Assembly: GCA_033439255.1 (NCBI GenBank)
Contig: CM065883.1
Span: 558,001 to 622,000, forward strand
From: Hericium rajendrae
Lineage: Eukaryota > Basidiomycota > Agaricomycetes > Russulales > Hericiaceae
Length of the DNA: 64,000 bases
Reading direction: 5' to 3'
Shown: in pieces, positions 25,278 to 37,082 of the stretch
How positions within the stretch are numbered: position 1 is the stretch's first letter
How the letters are laid out: the number at the start of each line of letters is the position of its first letter
The notes under the pieces: model-generated
Seen by the model: only the letters and a program-made list of their open reading frames with translations
Databases searched by the model: none
What the model was told of the DNA's origin: nothing
Translations under genes and position numbers: made by a program

Positions 25278-25285
25278 ACGCAGAA
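25278..25285. repeat. Target-site duplication, right copy (ACGCAGAA)
   Basis: Matches 24406-24413 exactly and directly follows the right terminal inverted repeat. Confidence 0.85.
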
Positions 25286-25480
25286 GCGGTGCAGAGCGCC
25301 GCCAAAAGCGGCATCGGGCGTTCCGTCTTACACCATCCCACCATCCCCCGCTGCATCATTCGGGTCTCAGTCTGTTGGTCAACGCCCTGACTACTACAGT
25401 AATTGCCTTCCATTGGACTGACAAGCATTGACTTACACAGCCTTCATCTAACGTCGCTGCTCTCCTGCGACTAGTCGAGT

Positions 25481-28105
25481 ATGTCTGTACCATTCAGTCT
25501 AGCTGTTCCCCCACCGCTTCCTCCAGGATGGAGCGAGCATATCGGTGAGTTTTGCATGGATCCAACGCGTCTTCATTTTCACCGACGCATTCAAAGGTCC
25601 TAATGGCCAGCCTTATTACCACAACGCGGTGACTCAAGAGTCCACCTACGTACGGCCGCTGCCAGCTTTCCCCGTACTTCCACAGGCACCCGCGCCCGCG
25701 CAAGCACCGAAGAAGAAGGAGAAGCCGCAGGTCAAGACGCCCATTCCTGGCACAGACTGGATTCGGGTGAAGACGAACCAGGGAAACGTGTTCTACACGC
25801 ATAAGGTCAAGAAGGAGAGCGTTTGGACCGTTCCTGACGAAATCAAGGATGCTGTTGAAGCTCTCGAGGCACAGGAGGAAAAGGACGCGTTGAAAACGAA
25901 GCAGAAACACGAAGAGGAAGCTCAGAAGCTACTCGAGCAGGAGAGGCAGCGTGAAATCGAGCGAGTAAAGGCGGAGGTGCAGGGCGTTGTGAAAAGGAAG
26001 GCCGAGGTGGATGTTCCAGTGGATGAAGTCGTTGTCTCTAAAAAGGCCAGAGTGGAAGAAGAGGAGGAAGAGGAGGCGACTGAGAGCGAAGATGAGGAAT
26101 GGCAAAAGGAAGCGGCCGCGCAGCTTGCTGCAGAGGCAGAGGAAGAGAAGCGAATACGGGAGGAGGAGGAGAAACGGGCGAAGGCCGAGGAGGAGGAGAA
26201 GCGCAAGGAGAGCGCTCGACAGCTCAATATGCCCGAACGCGTGGAGCTCTCCATAGAGGAGGGAAAGGCTTTATTCAAGGTGGGTGCAAGGTCTATTTCC
26301 CGGGAGCACCATTTAATTCCGACGTGTCCAGACCCTTCTGAGAGAAAAGGACATAAATCCCTTGCATCCATGGGATACCGCCTTGCCACTCTTCATCTCA
26401 GATCCTCGTTATGTTCTTTACCCTCTGTCTCAGCACGACGAGAAGCCTTCGATGAGTATTGTCGTGACAGGGCGCGCGAGCTTCGACGAACTCAAGGTCA
26501 AGAAAGAGAAGGAGGATCCTAAAGAGGAGTTCGAGAGCCTTCTGAATGAGAAGGTCACTAGTACAAGGACGAGTTGGAATGATTTCCGTCGAACGTGGAA
26601 GAAGGATAGGAAGTTCTACGGATGGGGCCGAGACGATCGGGAGAGAGAAAAGAGATTTAGAGACTTCTTGAAAGAACTCGGCGAAAGTAAGTCTGCACAT
26701 TTATCGCATGCATATATTGATCATTGGGGCAACCAGAAAAGCGAGCTGCTGCTCAAAAGGCAGAGGCGGACTTCTTCGTTTTGCTCCGGGAGAGCGGTGT
26801 CGCTAAAGCAGGTGTCAATTGGAAGGAGGTAAAGCTAGAAAGCATACCGTTTAATCAATCACTGATTTTCCTTGCCCCCGAAGGTGAAACATCAAGTCTC
26901 GAAGGACCCGCGTTACGATGCTGTGGGATCTTCTTCGCTGCGAGAAGAACTCTTCAATACATTTTTAAAGGCGCAACCTTCTGGCGAAGGACAGGCCCCA
27001 GCTGTATCCAAGAACGGACGACCAATCGCTGAGGAGACGGCAGCAGATGAAGCAGACAAAGAGCGGTCAAGACGAGAGCGGAAACAGAAGGCTGTCAAAG
27101 AGCGTGAAGAGAAAATCAAGGCGGAACGAGAACGGTTGGAGGCCAACATCTACAAATCAAAGTTGGGGTTGAACATGGAAGAGGGTGAACTGCAGTTCAG
27201 GTGCGCCGATCCCACTCTTCTGACTACGCTACAAATTCTTCTGGCGCTCACCCGGGCTGTGTTCATTTTTTCAGGACACTATTGACAGATGCAATCCGTG
27301 ATCCACAGGTACGGTTCAATTGTTGTCACGGACAGCGCTCTGACCTGAATATGAATAGGCAACTTGGGAATCCTCGCTTGAAGAGCTCAAGACAGATCCG
27401 CGCTTCACTAGCTCGCCTCTGCCGATCAACCGTCAAGTGCATCTCTTCCATATGCATGTCGGTGAAATACGAACTAAACATCTCAACAACCTGCACGCGC
27501 TCTTTCAATCGCACGCACCGTCTCTGGCGACGCCATTCTCAGCGCTTCCTTTGGACTCTATCCTGTCGTCTTTGCCCGTGACGAAGCTTGGTTTCAATGT
27601 CGACCAGCTTGAACGCGAATTTGAAAAATGGCAACGCGAGCGGACAACAGAGGCGCGCAAGGCGTTTGATGAAATGTTGCGCGAGAACGCCTTCGTCGAG
27701 TTCTGGGGCAGACTGGGAAAGATCGGCGGAGAGGGTGCTGAGGGCGGGGTCAAGCGTGATGAAGCCGTGGATGAAGAGGAAGGAGAGGCGGGTGGTGGGA
27801 ATGTTGATATGAAGGCGTTGGCGAAGAACGTCGATATCTCGGACATGCAGAAAGTTCTGAAGGTAATGTGTCTCTTTCGTTCTTCTGACCTAGGGACGTT
27901 TGTCACTGATCAGGAGATATTTCAGAACGATAAAAGATACATTGTGTTCGATCATGTTCCCGAACAGAGAGATAGATGGCTGCGGGTAGGTGCTTTGCAG
28001 CCCGTAAACTTGCCTGCCGAGGACTCATAAACATGATTGCTTGTACAGGATTATTTGTCCGGTCTATCAGCACCAAAACTGTCTGTTCATGTGGGCGAGT
28101 CGTAG
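25481..28105 (+). CDS. WW/FF-domain transcription-elongation or splicing factor (TCERG1/CA150, Urn1-like)
   Basis: Such proteins couple RNA polymerase II to the spliceosome: WW domains bind proline-rich splicing factors and FF domains bind phosphorylated CTD. Seen: MSVPFSLAVPPPLPPGWSEH at the start; WW1 across the first intron (GPNGQPYYHNAVTQESTYVR); WW2 GTDWIRVKTNQGNVFYTHKV, with its second tryptophan in ESVWTVPDEI; a long acidic/basic coiled coil near 25880-26220; then FF-type repeats from 26250 (LFKTLLREKDINPLHPWDTA; EEFESLLNEKVTSTRTSWND near 26530; ELFNTFLKAQ near 26950; TLLTDAIRDPQATWESSLEE near 27280). The last exon gives DYLSGLSAPKLSVHVGES. Two frame slips, near 26412 and 26493, cancel each other within the first FF domain. 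Prp40 is the alternative, but the WW spacing and FF sequence look closer to TCERG1. Confidence 0.85.
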
Positions 28106-28500
28106 CTTCGAATGTCATCATATTATCTCTAGCTATTTACCTGTGTTTCGTCATTCAGGCGAAGTGCAGCTACATGTGTACGGTCCATGTCCATATGGAA
28201 AAGGCTTCTTGTATCCGCATGTAATGATAGCTTTGCGTGGAGGACTGAAATCTACGGTCTGGACGGTCTCAGTTCCTGCTGCTCTGGAGACGTGAGGTTC
28301 ACGTGGAGACAATGCGCGTGATATGATGCGATCACGAGACAAAGGCACCAGGCGCGTGAGAATGACACGTCACCCATTAGCAGGGCTCAATCAGTGAGTC
28401 CGTGCTTCGCCGCTGTGTCTAGCTACTTATAAGTTGTCCGGTCAGACCTCGAGAGCCAGCATCATCATTTTGTCCTGAAAATCCTCGGTCGTCTGCAGCA
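28106..28500. promoter_or_regulatory. GRP94 promoter with three ACGTG cores
   Basis: Between the WW/FF gene and the ER Hsp90 gene. ACGTG cores lie at 28290-28294 (GACGTGA), 28300-28305 (CACGTG) and, on the minus strand, TGACGTG at 28366-28372, about 130 bases before the ATG. TGACGTG is the core of the unfolded-protein-response element bound by XBP1/Hac1-type bZIP factors. Function is inferred from the motif and the neighbour being an ER chaperone. Confidence 0.45.
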
Positions 28501-31500
28501 ATGCGGCTTCTGCCCTCTCTGTTCGTCGGCCTCACGGTCTCTCCTCGTTCGTCGTCGGCCAGGACCTGGACGCGGAGCCTCCTCAAGCGAAGCACCACTA
28601 TCAGGTAAAGATGGTCTCACAGTTGTTTATGAGGTTTTCACCGATGCCTCGTGTAGAGTGACGTCGCTCGTTTGCGCAAGATTGTGATAAACAGTCTCTA
28701 CTCGCACCGGTAGGCGTCATTATAATTACGTTCTAATCTAGGTATTCATGAAAACTCTAGAGAAGTGTTTCTCCGTGAACTAGTCTCAAACGCAAACGAT
28801 GCTCTGGAGAAGCTGCGTTTGACTGCACTCACCAACAAGATCGTCTGGGACGGGTCGAGCCCGCTGAATATCACCATCAAGGCGGTCAAGGACGAAGACG
28901 GCAAGGGTGGTCGTCTCATCATCACAGGTATGTTGCAGTAGCAATGGTATCCTTACATCTACCAATGGGAAACTAGATACTGGTATCGGTATGACGGCGG
29001 AGGATCTATCTACTCATCTTGTGAGTAAACCGTTATTATGCAGCCATGTGATGCTGAATTCTCGTCAAAGGGCACACTCGCGAAGTCTGGGACATCTGAG
29101 TTTCTGGCTAAAGCAGAGGGTGATGCAGATATGTCTTCTAACGGCAACCTCATTGGCGCATTCGGTGTCGGATTTTACAGCAGGTTATAAACTTCATTCC
29201 ACGTCCCGTTCGACGCGTTGACATTTTGACATCGGTGCTCTAGTTTCCTCGTTGCGAACAAGGTATATGTTGCCTCCGTGGCTGCGCCATCCGCAGGCAA
29301 CCCGAACCCGTCGCAAAACGTCTTCAGTTCCTCGGCCGATGAAAATGACTTTGCAGTATACCCAGACCCTAGAGGAAATACCCTCGGCCGCGGAACGGAG
29401 ATCACCCTTGTCTTGAAGGACGATGCGTTGGAATACTTGGACCAAGTAAACATTGCGAAGCTCATGTAAGTAATTCATTGGTTCAAGACGTCCAGCGCCG
29501 ATAACGGGTTTCAATAGTGCCAAACACTCTGGCTTTTCGACTACGTTCCCCATTTATCTTTGGGAGCAGAGACAAGAGCAGGTTCCCGAGGAGGAAGAGA
29601 AGTCCGTGCCCGACACCAAGGCAGATAAATCCGATGACGAGCTCATTGACGACGACGAAGCTGTGATCGAGGAAGTCGAGGAAGAGAAGGAGGAGCCGAA
29701 AATGAAAAAGCTGAAAACCGTGACGGTTGAAGATTGGCAGCATGTGAACGCGCAGCCTCCTCTGTGGATGAGGTATATTTGAGAATTGCTCACCAATGAA
29801 TCAAATTGAAGTCTTTTTATGAAGAGACCCCAAGAACATTACCAGCATCGAGTATGAGCTGTTCTATCAGGTAACTTTCAAGGACTGGAATAGCAAGCCA
29901 TTGGCCTGGCATCATTTCACGGGCGACTCGGGCTCAGGTGTCTCGTTCCGCGCTCTCCTTTATATTCCAGGCAAAGTGTAAGCTGGCTCTCACTCGTCCG
30001 TATGTCGCGTATCTGACGGCGCGGTGCATACAGGGACGATGATTTCTGGCAGCAGCCAGGGGAAAGTCGGCCTAAGGACATCCGGCTGATGGTCAAGCGT
30101 GTTTTCATCACGTCGGACTTCGGCGATGAGGGCCTGCCGAAGTGGGCCAGCTTCGTGAAGGCTGTCATTGACGGTAGGCCGTCTCCTTGTATCCGACCCA
30201 TTTGTGACTAACTTATCCTCCTCCAGCCGAGGACCTTCCTTTAAACGTTTCTCGTGAGACTCTCCAGAACACGTCGTTCCTCAAGCAGCTTAAGAAGATC
30301 ATCATGAAGCGTCTCATCCAGATGTTCCAGAAGATGGCTGATGAGAGCCAGAGAAATTCGCCGAGCTCCAGAAGAACTACGGCAATGTGCTGAAGTTGGG
30401 CGCCGTTGAGGACAAGAAGAATCGCGAGAAGTTGGTACCTCTCCTTAGATACCATACCAATCAGCGCAACAGCACTTCACTCGATGAGGTACGTTGTTCA
30501 GATTCATTTGTGACTTCCATTGGGACTAATGCTTGCTCCTTGTTTCTAGTACGTTGAGAACAAAAGGGAGGGACAGAAGCAGATTTTCTACGTCTCCGAT
30601 ATGGGCAAGAGCGCCGAGTCCCTTGCCAAGAGCGTTTTCATTGAGAAGCTCCATGCACGTGGATACGAAGTCTTGCTCCTGACCGAGCCTTTGGACGAGA
30701 TCCTGTTCCAGGACCTCAAGAAATGGAAGTACGTATCCAACTAACTGTATTCTGCTTCTACGTGCTTCTTTTACGCCCTTCGTACTGATCGTGTGCGATC
30801 CAGGGGGATTCCATTCCAGGACGCCGCCAAGGCTGGACTGAAATTCGGTGATGAGGAAGCTCAGGAAGAAGAGAAGGAACAGCGCGAACACTTGAAGGAG
30901 AAGTTTGCGCCTCTGGTTGAATGGATCAAGGGACAAGTTGGCGATGCTGTGCGCGATGGTGAGCAATCCTTGGGCGTTTTGATGAAAATGGAACCTCACT
31001 GTAACTTCCGTTTAGTTGTCGTATCCGACAGACTCGTGACGAGTCCATGTGCGATCGTTGCAGACGCGCAGGGTTACACTGCAAACGTCCAGCGCATGTT
31101 GAGTAAGTTGAAACAGAGCGTTTCCCGGTCTCGTCAATTCACAAATACATTCAGGTGCTGCCAACAATCGTAGGAAGGAGATGGACTTCATGCATGAGTA
31201 CGCGAAGCGTCAGAAAGTCCTCGAGATTAACCCTCGCTCGCCTCTCATCGAGGGTCTCTTGAAGCGCGTCGAGCAGCTCCCCACGGAGGAGGAAGGCGCG
31301 GACGAGGAAGCAGAGGACGAGCTCAAGGAGGTCACCTCCATCCTGCTCGACGGCGCCTTGGTCCGCTCTGGCTTCGACGTCTCCGACTCTGACACGTCAG
31401 TCTCATTACAGCTTTACCTTGCAGAGCGTGCGCTGACTTGTCTGCAGTTCTTCCTCCGCGTTGACCGCGTTCTTCGCCGTTCGTTGGGTGTATCCGAGAC

Positions 31501-31828
31501 GGCGCCCACCGACACCACGGTGAAGCCCGCGCCGCCAGTCAACCCCGAGATCCTCGATGAGTCCGAATACGAGCCAGAGCCCGTGATGCCCGTGATGCCC
31601 AACTACATCCCAGCGAACGCTCCGGTCGAGGATGCGGGCAAGCCCCACTTTGAGCTCCCCGACGACATGAAAGACAAATTCAAGGTCGAATTTGAGGAGA
31701 TCGATGAGGAGGGTAACCCAATTGAGGCGACTAAGCCTGTTGTGGCCGAGCAAGCCTCGCATGCGCAGGAACCAGTGAAAGTGGAGGAGCCTGTAACAGA
31801 AGAGCCTGTAGCGCATGATGAACTGTAA
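28501..31828 (+). CDS. HSP90B1: Endoplasmic reticulum Hsp90 chaperone (GRP94/endoplasmin) with HDEL
   Basis: ATP-driven chaperone for secretory and membrane clients in the ER lumen. Seen: N-terminal signal-like [14 protein letters not shown] followed, after a one-base slip near 28540, by [18 protein letters not shown]; the GHKL ATPase domain with [44 protein letters not shown] and [10 protein letters not shown]; the GRP94-type [18 protein letters not shown]; a charged linker about 29590-29710; the middle domain [20 protein letters not shown] with the catalytic arginine; a C-terminal dimerisation part ending [20 protein letters not shown]; and a long acidic tail finishing VAHDEL. The HDEL and the sequence blocks make this the ER paralogue, not cytosolic Hsp90. 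About ten introns. A second slip near 30352 follows FQKMADESQ. Acidic tail segments near 31540-31800 are unusually long. Confidence 0.95.
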
Positions 31829-31942
31829 TTGGATCGTGGTCGTATTGTCATTACTTATTGCATAACAGTAGGGAATCAGAAGTTTCATTGACATATAAAT
31901 TAGCTGGGCGGGGGGTGAGCATAAACGAAGGAACGAGTATAT

Positions 31943-33239
31943 TTAATCTGCGTCAACCGGATTCCAAGTGATAGAGCCCCCTTCCCCTTTATCTTGCGCG
32001 TCCAGCTTTTCCATGTCCTCTTTGCTTAGTTCAAAGTCATACACTTGCGCGTTGGACCGAACACGGTCGGGGTTCGAGGACTTGGGCAAAGCAACGAAAC
32101 TGTCGTCATCAATCATCAGTATCGTTATCCTGCATTTCTGAATCGTCACTGTGTAATTACCCGTGCTGCAGAGACCACCGGACGAGCACTTGCGCAGGGT
32201 CTCTCCCGTACTGTACACGGTCAATGAGCGATATGATCGCAAAATGAGATCCTGGCGGCTCACCTTCTTTGAGATCTCCTGCAACGCGGGATTGCTGAAA
32301 TTGCCTCGAATGAGAGGCGCGTAGGCTTCGATGATGACTCCATTCTTCCTGCACCAGTCCACAATGTCACGTTGCTGGCACAGCGGATGCAGCTGAAGGT
32401 TACATGAGATTCAATAGCGACTCATTCGCTAGGCCTTGGTAACGCACCTCTATCTGATTAACTGCGGGCGTCTCTAAACCTGCAGCGTGAATCTCTTCTA
32501 AATGCTTGACCCCGCTGTTCTAGCGCATGAATATTCGCAAATGGGGAGCAATGTCTGTGCGTACTAGTTTGAAACGCCAACGATCCTTAATTTTTTGGCG
32601 TCTCTAGCAGCTAGTAAGGCCTTCCAAGCTGCGAGGCGTTTCTCTTTCCCGGCGAGGGGACTGTGAATGAGGTATAGGTCTAGGTAGTCTGCAATCACAA
32701 AAGTCAGACTGGAGACCTTCGGAAACCTTCTTCGTGCCCCACCAGTTCCAAAATTCTTCAATGAACTGTCTATGGCCTCCAGAGTGCCGCCATAACCGCC
32801 GTCGAGTTGATTGATCTTCGATGCTGATTAAATAGCGATATAAACATCCAAGAAAGGGGCGCAAATCCTCTGAAGTCTCAACGTACTGAGGAAAACCTCT
32901 GAACGAGGGACGCCGCTATCTCTGACGGCTTCTTCTACTTGTTTCTCATTCCTGTACATCTGCGCGGAGTCGATATGCCTACGAATAAAATGAGAAAAAT
33001 CTGTTAGACTGGTATCCGCCAGAATTTACCTGTAGCCATGCGCAAGAGCAGCCAAACAAGCAGGTTGAGGATCGCTATTTCGGTACACGCCAAGACCAAT
33101 GGCAGGTATGGTGAAGCCTGGCGAAAAAGCGTCAGATGTCGTCCGATAAATCCCTAAACCTGGTCGGATATTCACCAGAAGACATGCGAACAGTAGACTT
33201 GATAGTCAACGCCGAAGCTATTTTTTCTTGAACAGACAT
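31943..33239 (-). CDS. Aldo/keto reductase
   Basis: NADPH-dependent reductase of aldehydes and ketones folded as a TIM barrel. Seen: start MSVQEKIASALTIKSTVRMS; FTIPAIGLGVYRNSDPQPAC; HIDSAQMYRNEKQVEEAVRD with the catalytic D and Y; EVFLSTKI then a lysine-bearing strand; DYLDLYLIHSPLAGKEKR with the catalytic histidine; VGVSN; HLEEIHAAGLETPAVNQIEL followed by HPLCQQRDIVDWCRKNGVII; and the cofactor segment ALPKSSNPDRVRSNAQVYDF. About eight short introns. About 290 residues, normal for the family. The substrate cannot be named. It is convergent with GRP94 (114 bases between stops) and divergent from the disordered-protein gene. Confidence 0.88.
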
Positions 33240-33701
33240 ACTGAAATGCTTCGCGGTATTTGGGTGCAGGTTACAACGACTCAGGATGTGAATAGAAGAG
33301 CGCCGAGTTGCTCTTAGAGTATCGAATGGACGCCGTCATACTTAAGCAGTGATTGGTCAGGCCGGGCATGGGAGTTGGAGCGTTCTTCTCATATTTCATT
33401 GGATCCTTTGCAAGTGACAGAGTGAGTGTTAGATCTAAGTGACCAACCGCGAGATAAGATAAGATTCTGTGTTTCTCACGCGGCCGCTCTGTCGGTCGGT
33501 GCTCACATCTCCCCACAGACCATTCCAACTCCAGGCCGTACTGTAAATTCTGGCTCATCGTTGCAACATATACCAAGAGGTTGGACGTCTCTTAGCAGTC
33601 GCGTCCTCATATGGCCCAATTCTCTCGCCTTCAGCTGGCAGCGGCACTTATCGGTACGTCTTGTCCTCAGTGATGTGTGTCTCCGCGCTGAGCAGCTCGC
33701 C
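33240..33701. other. Divergent intergenic region, aldo/keto reductase / disordered protein
   Basis: About 460 bases. A possible short first exon for the downstream gene begins at ATG 33611 (MAQFSRLQLAAALI) followed by a donor-like gtacgt, but no acceptor restores the frame, so I place the start at 33702. Nothing else is recognisable. Confidence 0.4.
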
Positions 33702-36655
33702 ATGATAGAATACGACAATGATCCAACTAATCCATACGCCCCATATCGCTCGGCACACGATAGTGCTATCTTCGCCCACCTGCGCCGCAATCCGCGACCC
33801 TCTTTGGCTGCATCGCGAAAAAGCACTGACTATCTCGGCGTAAACCTTCCGAGCGATGGGGGTAGCGGCGGCTTGGATTCCGGTCTTGGCCACTCTAGAG
33901 CCCGCAGCTCTATTGATGCTCTCAGGAATCCATTCCAAGGTGATCCAGCTGTAGATGAAGAGACATTCGAGATATTCGAAGATGAGGAAGAGGAAGAGGA
34001 CTTGGAGGTCGACTTGGCTTCGTGGGGTCTGGACACGTTCATGCCGAAGGACAAAGGAAAAGGGCAAGCATAAGAAGAAGGAAAAGGTCAACGCCTTGCC
34101 TAATCCTCATCCAAACGTTCAATCTGCCAATCATCGCACCGCCCGATCCATGAGCGTCGGCAATATGGATAGTTTTGGGGCTGGCGGTGCCTTCCTCGAC
34201 TCGGTTCCTACCTCTGCCCCCGCATCGAGCGAAGCCCATGCACGCCGTCGTTCGCTTGGATCTGCATTGGATACGGTGGGCGACAACGATCCGCAACGTC
34301 CTCCGATGCGCCAACGACCGCAGTCTACTCATGCTCTCATTGAGTCGATACCTGTTACCCCGCCCCTTCATGCCGTGCCCTTTCCGTCTCAGTCCATTCG
34401 ATCAGCTTCTCCTATCGGAGACATGGGTGGTGGCTATTCTCGTGAACGGAGCTATTCCGCTGCAAGCTTCGGCTCCAGAGGTCTGTTAAATGACGTTGAG
34501 GCGTCATCATCTAGACCATTATCTCCTGCTCAAGCCGGTGACAACCCGTTCGCCCTTCGTCCGCCCTCTCCATCTCGAACTTCACGCTTCGATCCGAAAG
34601 CGGCTGCGCATGCGCGAACCGTGTCGAATGCATCGCTCGGTTCACGCATGCTCCTTGAGAACGATGGCGTCTCTGTGTTCAGCGGACATGCTCCCACAAA
34701 TCGCATGAGCAGACCATTGTCTACATTTGAACTGATGCGACCGAAAGTTCTGGTCATGCCGAGTCCCTTGCAAGGCACCAGCGCGGCGCCAGAGCCTCGA
34801 GGAAGGGAAGGCTTCCAGATGGATTCAGACGGTCCTCCATTACCTCCCGGTGCCCGCGCGAACACCGGCCGTCGCACGTCTCAGCCATTGCTTACGGGCC
34901 TTACTCCTCCAGCATCTGCGCTTATCCCAAACCCAGCGAATTCCTTCACGCCCAACCCTCGGTCTAGCATGACCCTTTCGCAGTTGACCTTCCGCAACCA
35001 ATTGATGGTCGACGGCCAGCGCGACGTAGCCTACACCGACATTGACGGAAATCTCAGACGTGCCGTGGAAGATGGCGAGCAGATCACCCCTGTTTTCCCT
35101 GAGGAAGAGGAACCGGCCAGACCGGTGACGGTTGTTGTAGACGAGCCTACATCGCACGGCCGTCCTGTGGGTAAACTCTATGGTAAAAGTTTGATTGACG
35201 ATCTGGAAGAGCGCAAGGCAACGATGCGCGGCAAGTCGCGGTGCGTATCTTACCATGTACAGGATCTTTGCAGTTCTCAGCTGATCTTCAATTGAATAGG
35301 GTGTTCAGCGGTGATGAACGACCTTCCATGATGGCACGACCCCAGATGAGGCGTTCGAGCACATTGATTGACCCAGCATCACTTCAGGACCCCCGGATCT
35401 CCCTTCTTTCTCCAAACGCACAAAGTCCGCGACCACCTCTTGGGCGGCGCGCGTCAACGGGCCCACAGCCTCTGTTGAAGTTCGATGATGGTGCTCCATC
35501 CGGCGGCCACCTTGGTGTCAGCAATACGATGTCAAAGTCACGCTCCGTCTTTGGTACCGATATGCTCTGGCAGCGGGAGATGGAAAAGCTGAAGGAGATC
35601 GAGGCCAGGGAGGCCGAGGAGCAGAAGGCCCGCGAAGCCCTTGAAGCAGCACGAGCGGAGAAAGCGGAAAAACGGAAAAAGAAGAAGAAAGGCAAGAAAG
35701 GCAAGGAAAAGGAGAAACCAACCCCCCTGCCGAACTCGCCGCCTCGCCGACCTCGCCCGGCGTCGCGCGGGTCTCCGTTGAGCCTCCCACACTGCCCGCC
35801 ATACCAAAGAACATCACGCGTGGGCCCCCACCAGTCGTCGACGATGACGACACGGAGAGCTCGACGGACTCCGATGGCGGAGCCGCCGCGCCCCAGGCGC
35901 CGGGACGCAAGAGCACCGAGACCGGGGCGGAGCGCTGGTTCGCAGGCTCTTCTGATGACGAGAATGCGGGCCCGGTGCGCACGACGGGTGTGGGCCCTCG
36001 ATACCCGAAGCGGGCGCGCAACGCGACGATCTCGCGCCAAGATGACGAGTCCTCCGAGGAGGACCTGCCGCTCGCCGCGACGATCGACCGAGCGGTCGTG
36101 CGCGCGACGCTGTTCTCGCGCGCGGACGCGGATTCGTCGGATGAGGACAAGCCGCTGGTGGCCGTGCTCGATAAGGCGAAGTCGAAAGTGCCCGATTTCA
36201 GCTTCGATAACCTCCTGTCGCGCTCTGCGTCTGGCAGTAAGGTGCCCGGAGCTGCGCCCGCCGCCGCGGACGACGAGGACGAGGACGACAAGCCGCTCGG
36301 GCTGCGCGCTTCGTTCGTTCCCCCAGTGCCATCAGGCGGGGGCGATGACGACGACGACAAGCCATTGGCGCTCCACCCCGAGCAGCAGCGGCGGACGCAG
36401 TACATGATGTTGCAGCAGCAGCAGCAACAACAGCAACAGCAACAGCAAATGATGATGCAAGCGCAGATGCAGAGCAGCATGATGTTCGCCAACCCGTCGT
36501 TCCTCGGCTCTGGGTTCTTCGCGCCGCCGATGGGGCCCATGATGATGAGCCCGATGGCTCCACCCGTGCCTGCGAGCCCCCCGCCGAACGACAGCGTAAA
36601 GTTTGGACGCGTGGACAAATGGAGGCACGATGTTGCCGTCGAAGGCACGCCATAG
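33702..36655 (+). CDS. Large intrinsically disordered protein with poly-Q, unknown function
   Basis: I do not recognise the family. The protein of about 950 residues starts MIEYDNDPTNPYAPYRSAHD and is almost wholly low-complexity: Ser/Pro/Arg-rich blocks with repeated RSxS-type sites; an acidic patch EDEEEEEDLEVD near 33975; a basic patch KHKKKEKV near 34070; an ordered-looking island with SMTLSQLTFRNQLMVDGQRD near 34970 followed by VGKLYGKSLIDDLEERKATM; a charged coiled coil near 35570-35730 running into KKKKKGKKGKEKEKP; repeated DEDDKPLGLR/DDDDKPLAL boxes; then a glutamine tract of about 11 residues near 36415-36450 and a Met/Pro-rich tail. One intron (about 35240-35298). Frame slips near 34062 and 35770. 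The S/K-rich phospho-site pattern suggests a signalling or cortical scaffold, but that is a guess. Confidence 0.75.
36412..36450 (+). repeat. CAG/CAA repeat encoding poly-glutamine
   Basis: An imperfect triplet run of CAG and CAA codons, about 11 glutamines, followed by methionines. Mixed codons make it less prone to slippage than a pure run. Confidence 0.85.
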
Positions 36656-37082
36656 ACATTCATTTCATCGCATTCTCAATTTTGTCCATACCATGTCACA
36701 CCGCACGGTCGTTACTTTAGGTTTTTTTACTTTTTACTCACTTGGGACTCTAGACCGGATAATTTTCATTTTCATTCTTCCATGGACATCGAGTAGCATG
36801 TGACAAGCAGCGCTATTGATAGCGAACGAGCACGATCTTTCCATATCATTGTACCACAAATACAGCGGCATCGTGTAAGTGAATGTCCGCATGAGCAATC
36901 TAGGGACGAAAAATGAAGCGCGAAGGAACAAACAGCGGGGAGTCAATCATGCAGGTATGGATTAAACAAATATCGCAGCACAGATGGATGAAACAAACAC
37001 AGCGCAGGGTATGTGATAGATAGGGTACGCAGATAGCAAGAATACACACGGAATGAAAGAAATATGGCGGCGATCCGCTCCG
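36656..37082. other. Convergent 3' regions
   Basis: About 427 bases between the stops of two genes facing each other. AT-rich patches near 36720-36780 fit 3' UTR and poly(A) signals. No coding pattern. Confidence 0.4.

Noticed and set aside
36412-36450. Poly-Q run as a disease-type unstable repeat
   Set aside because: Short and mixed CAG/CAA codons; more likely an ordinary low-complexity tract.
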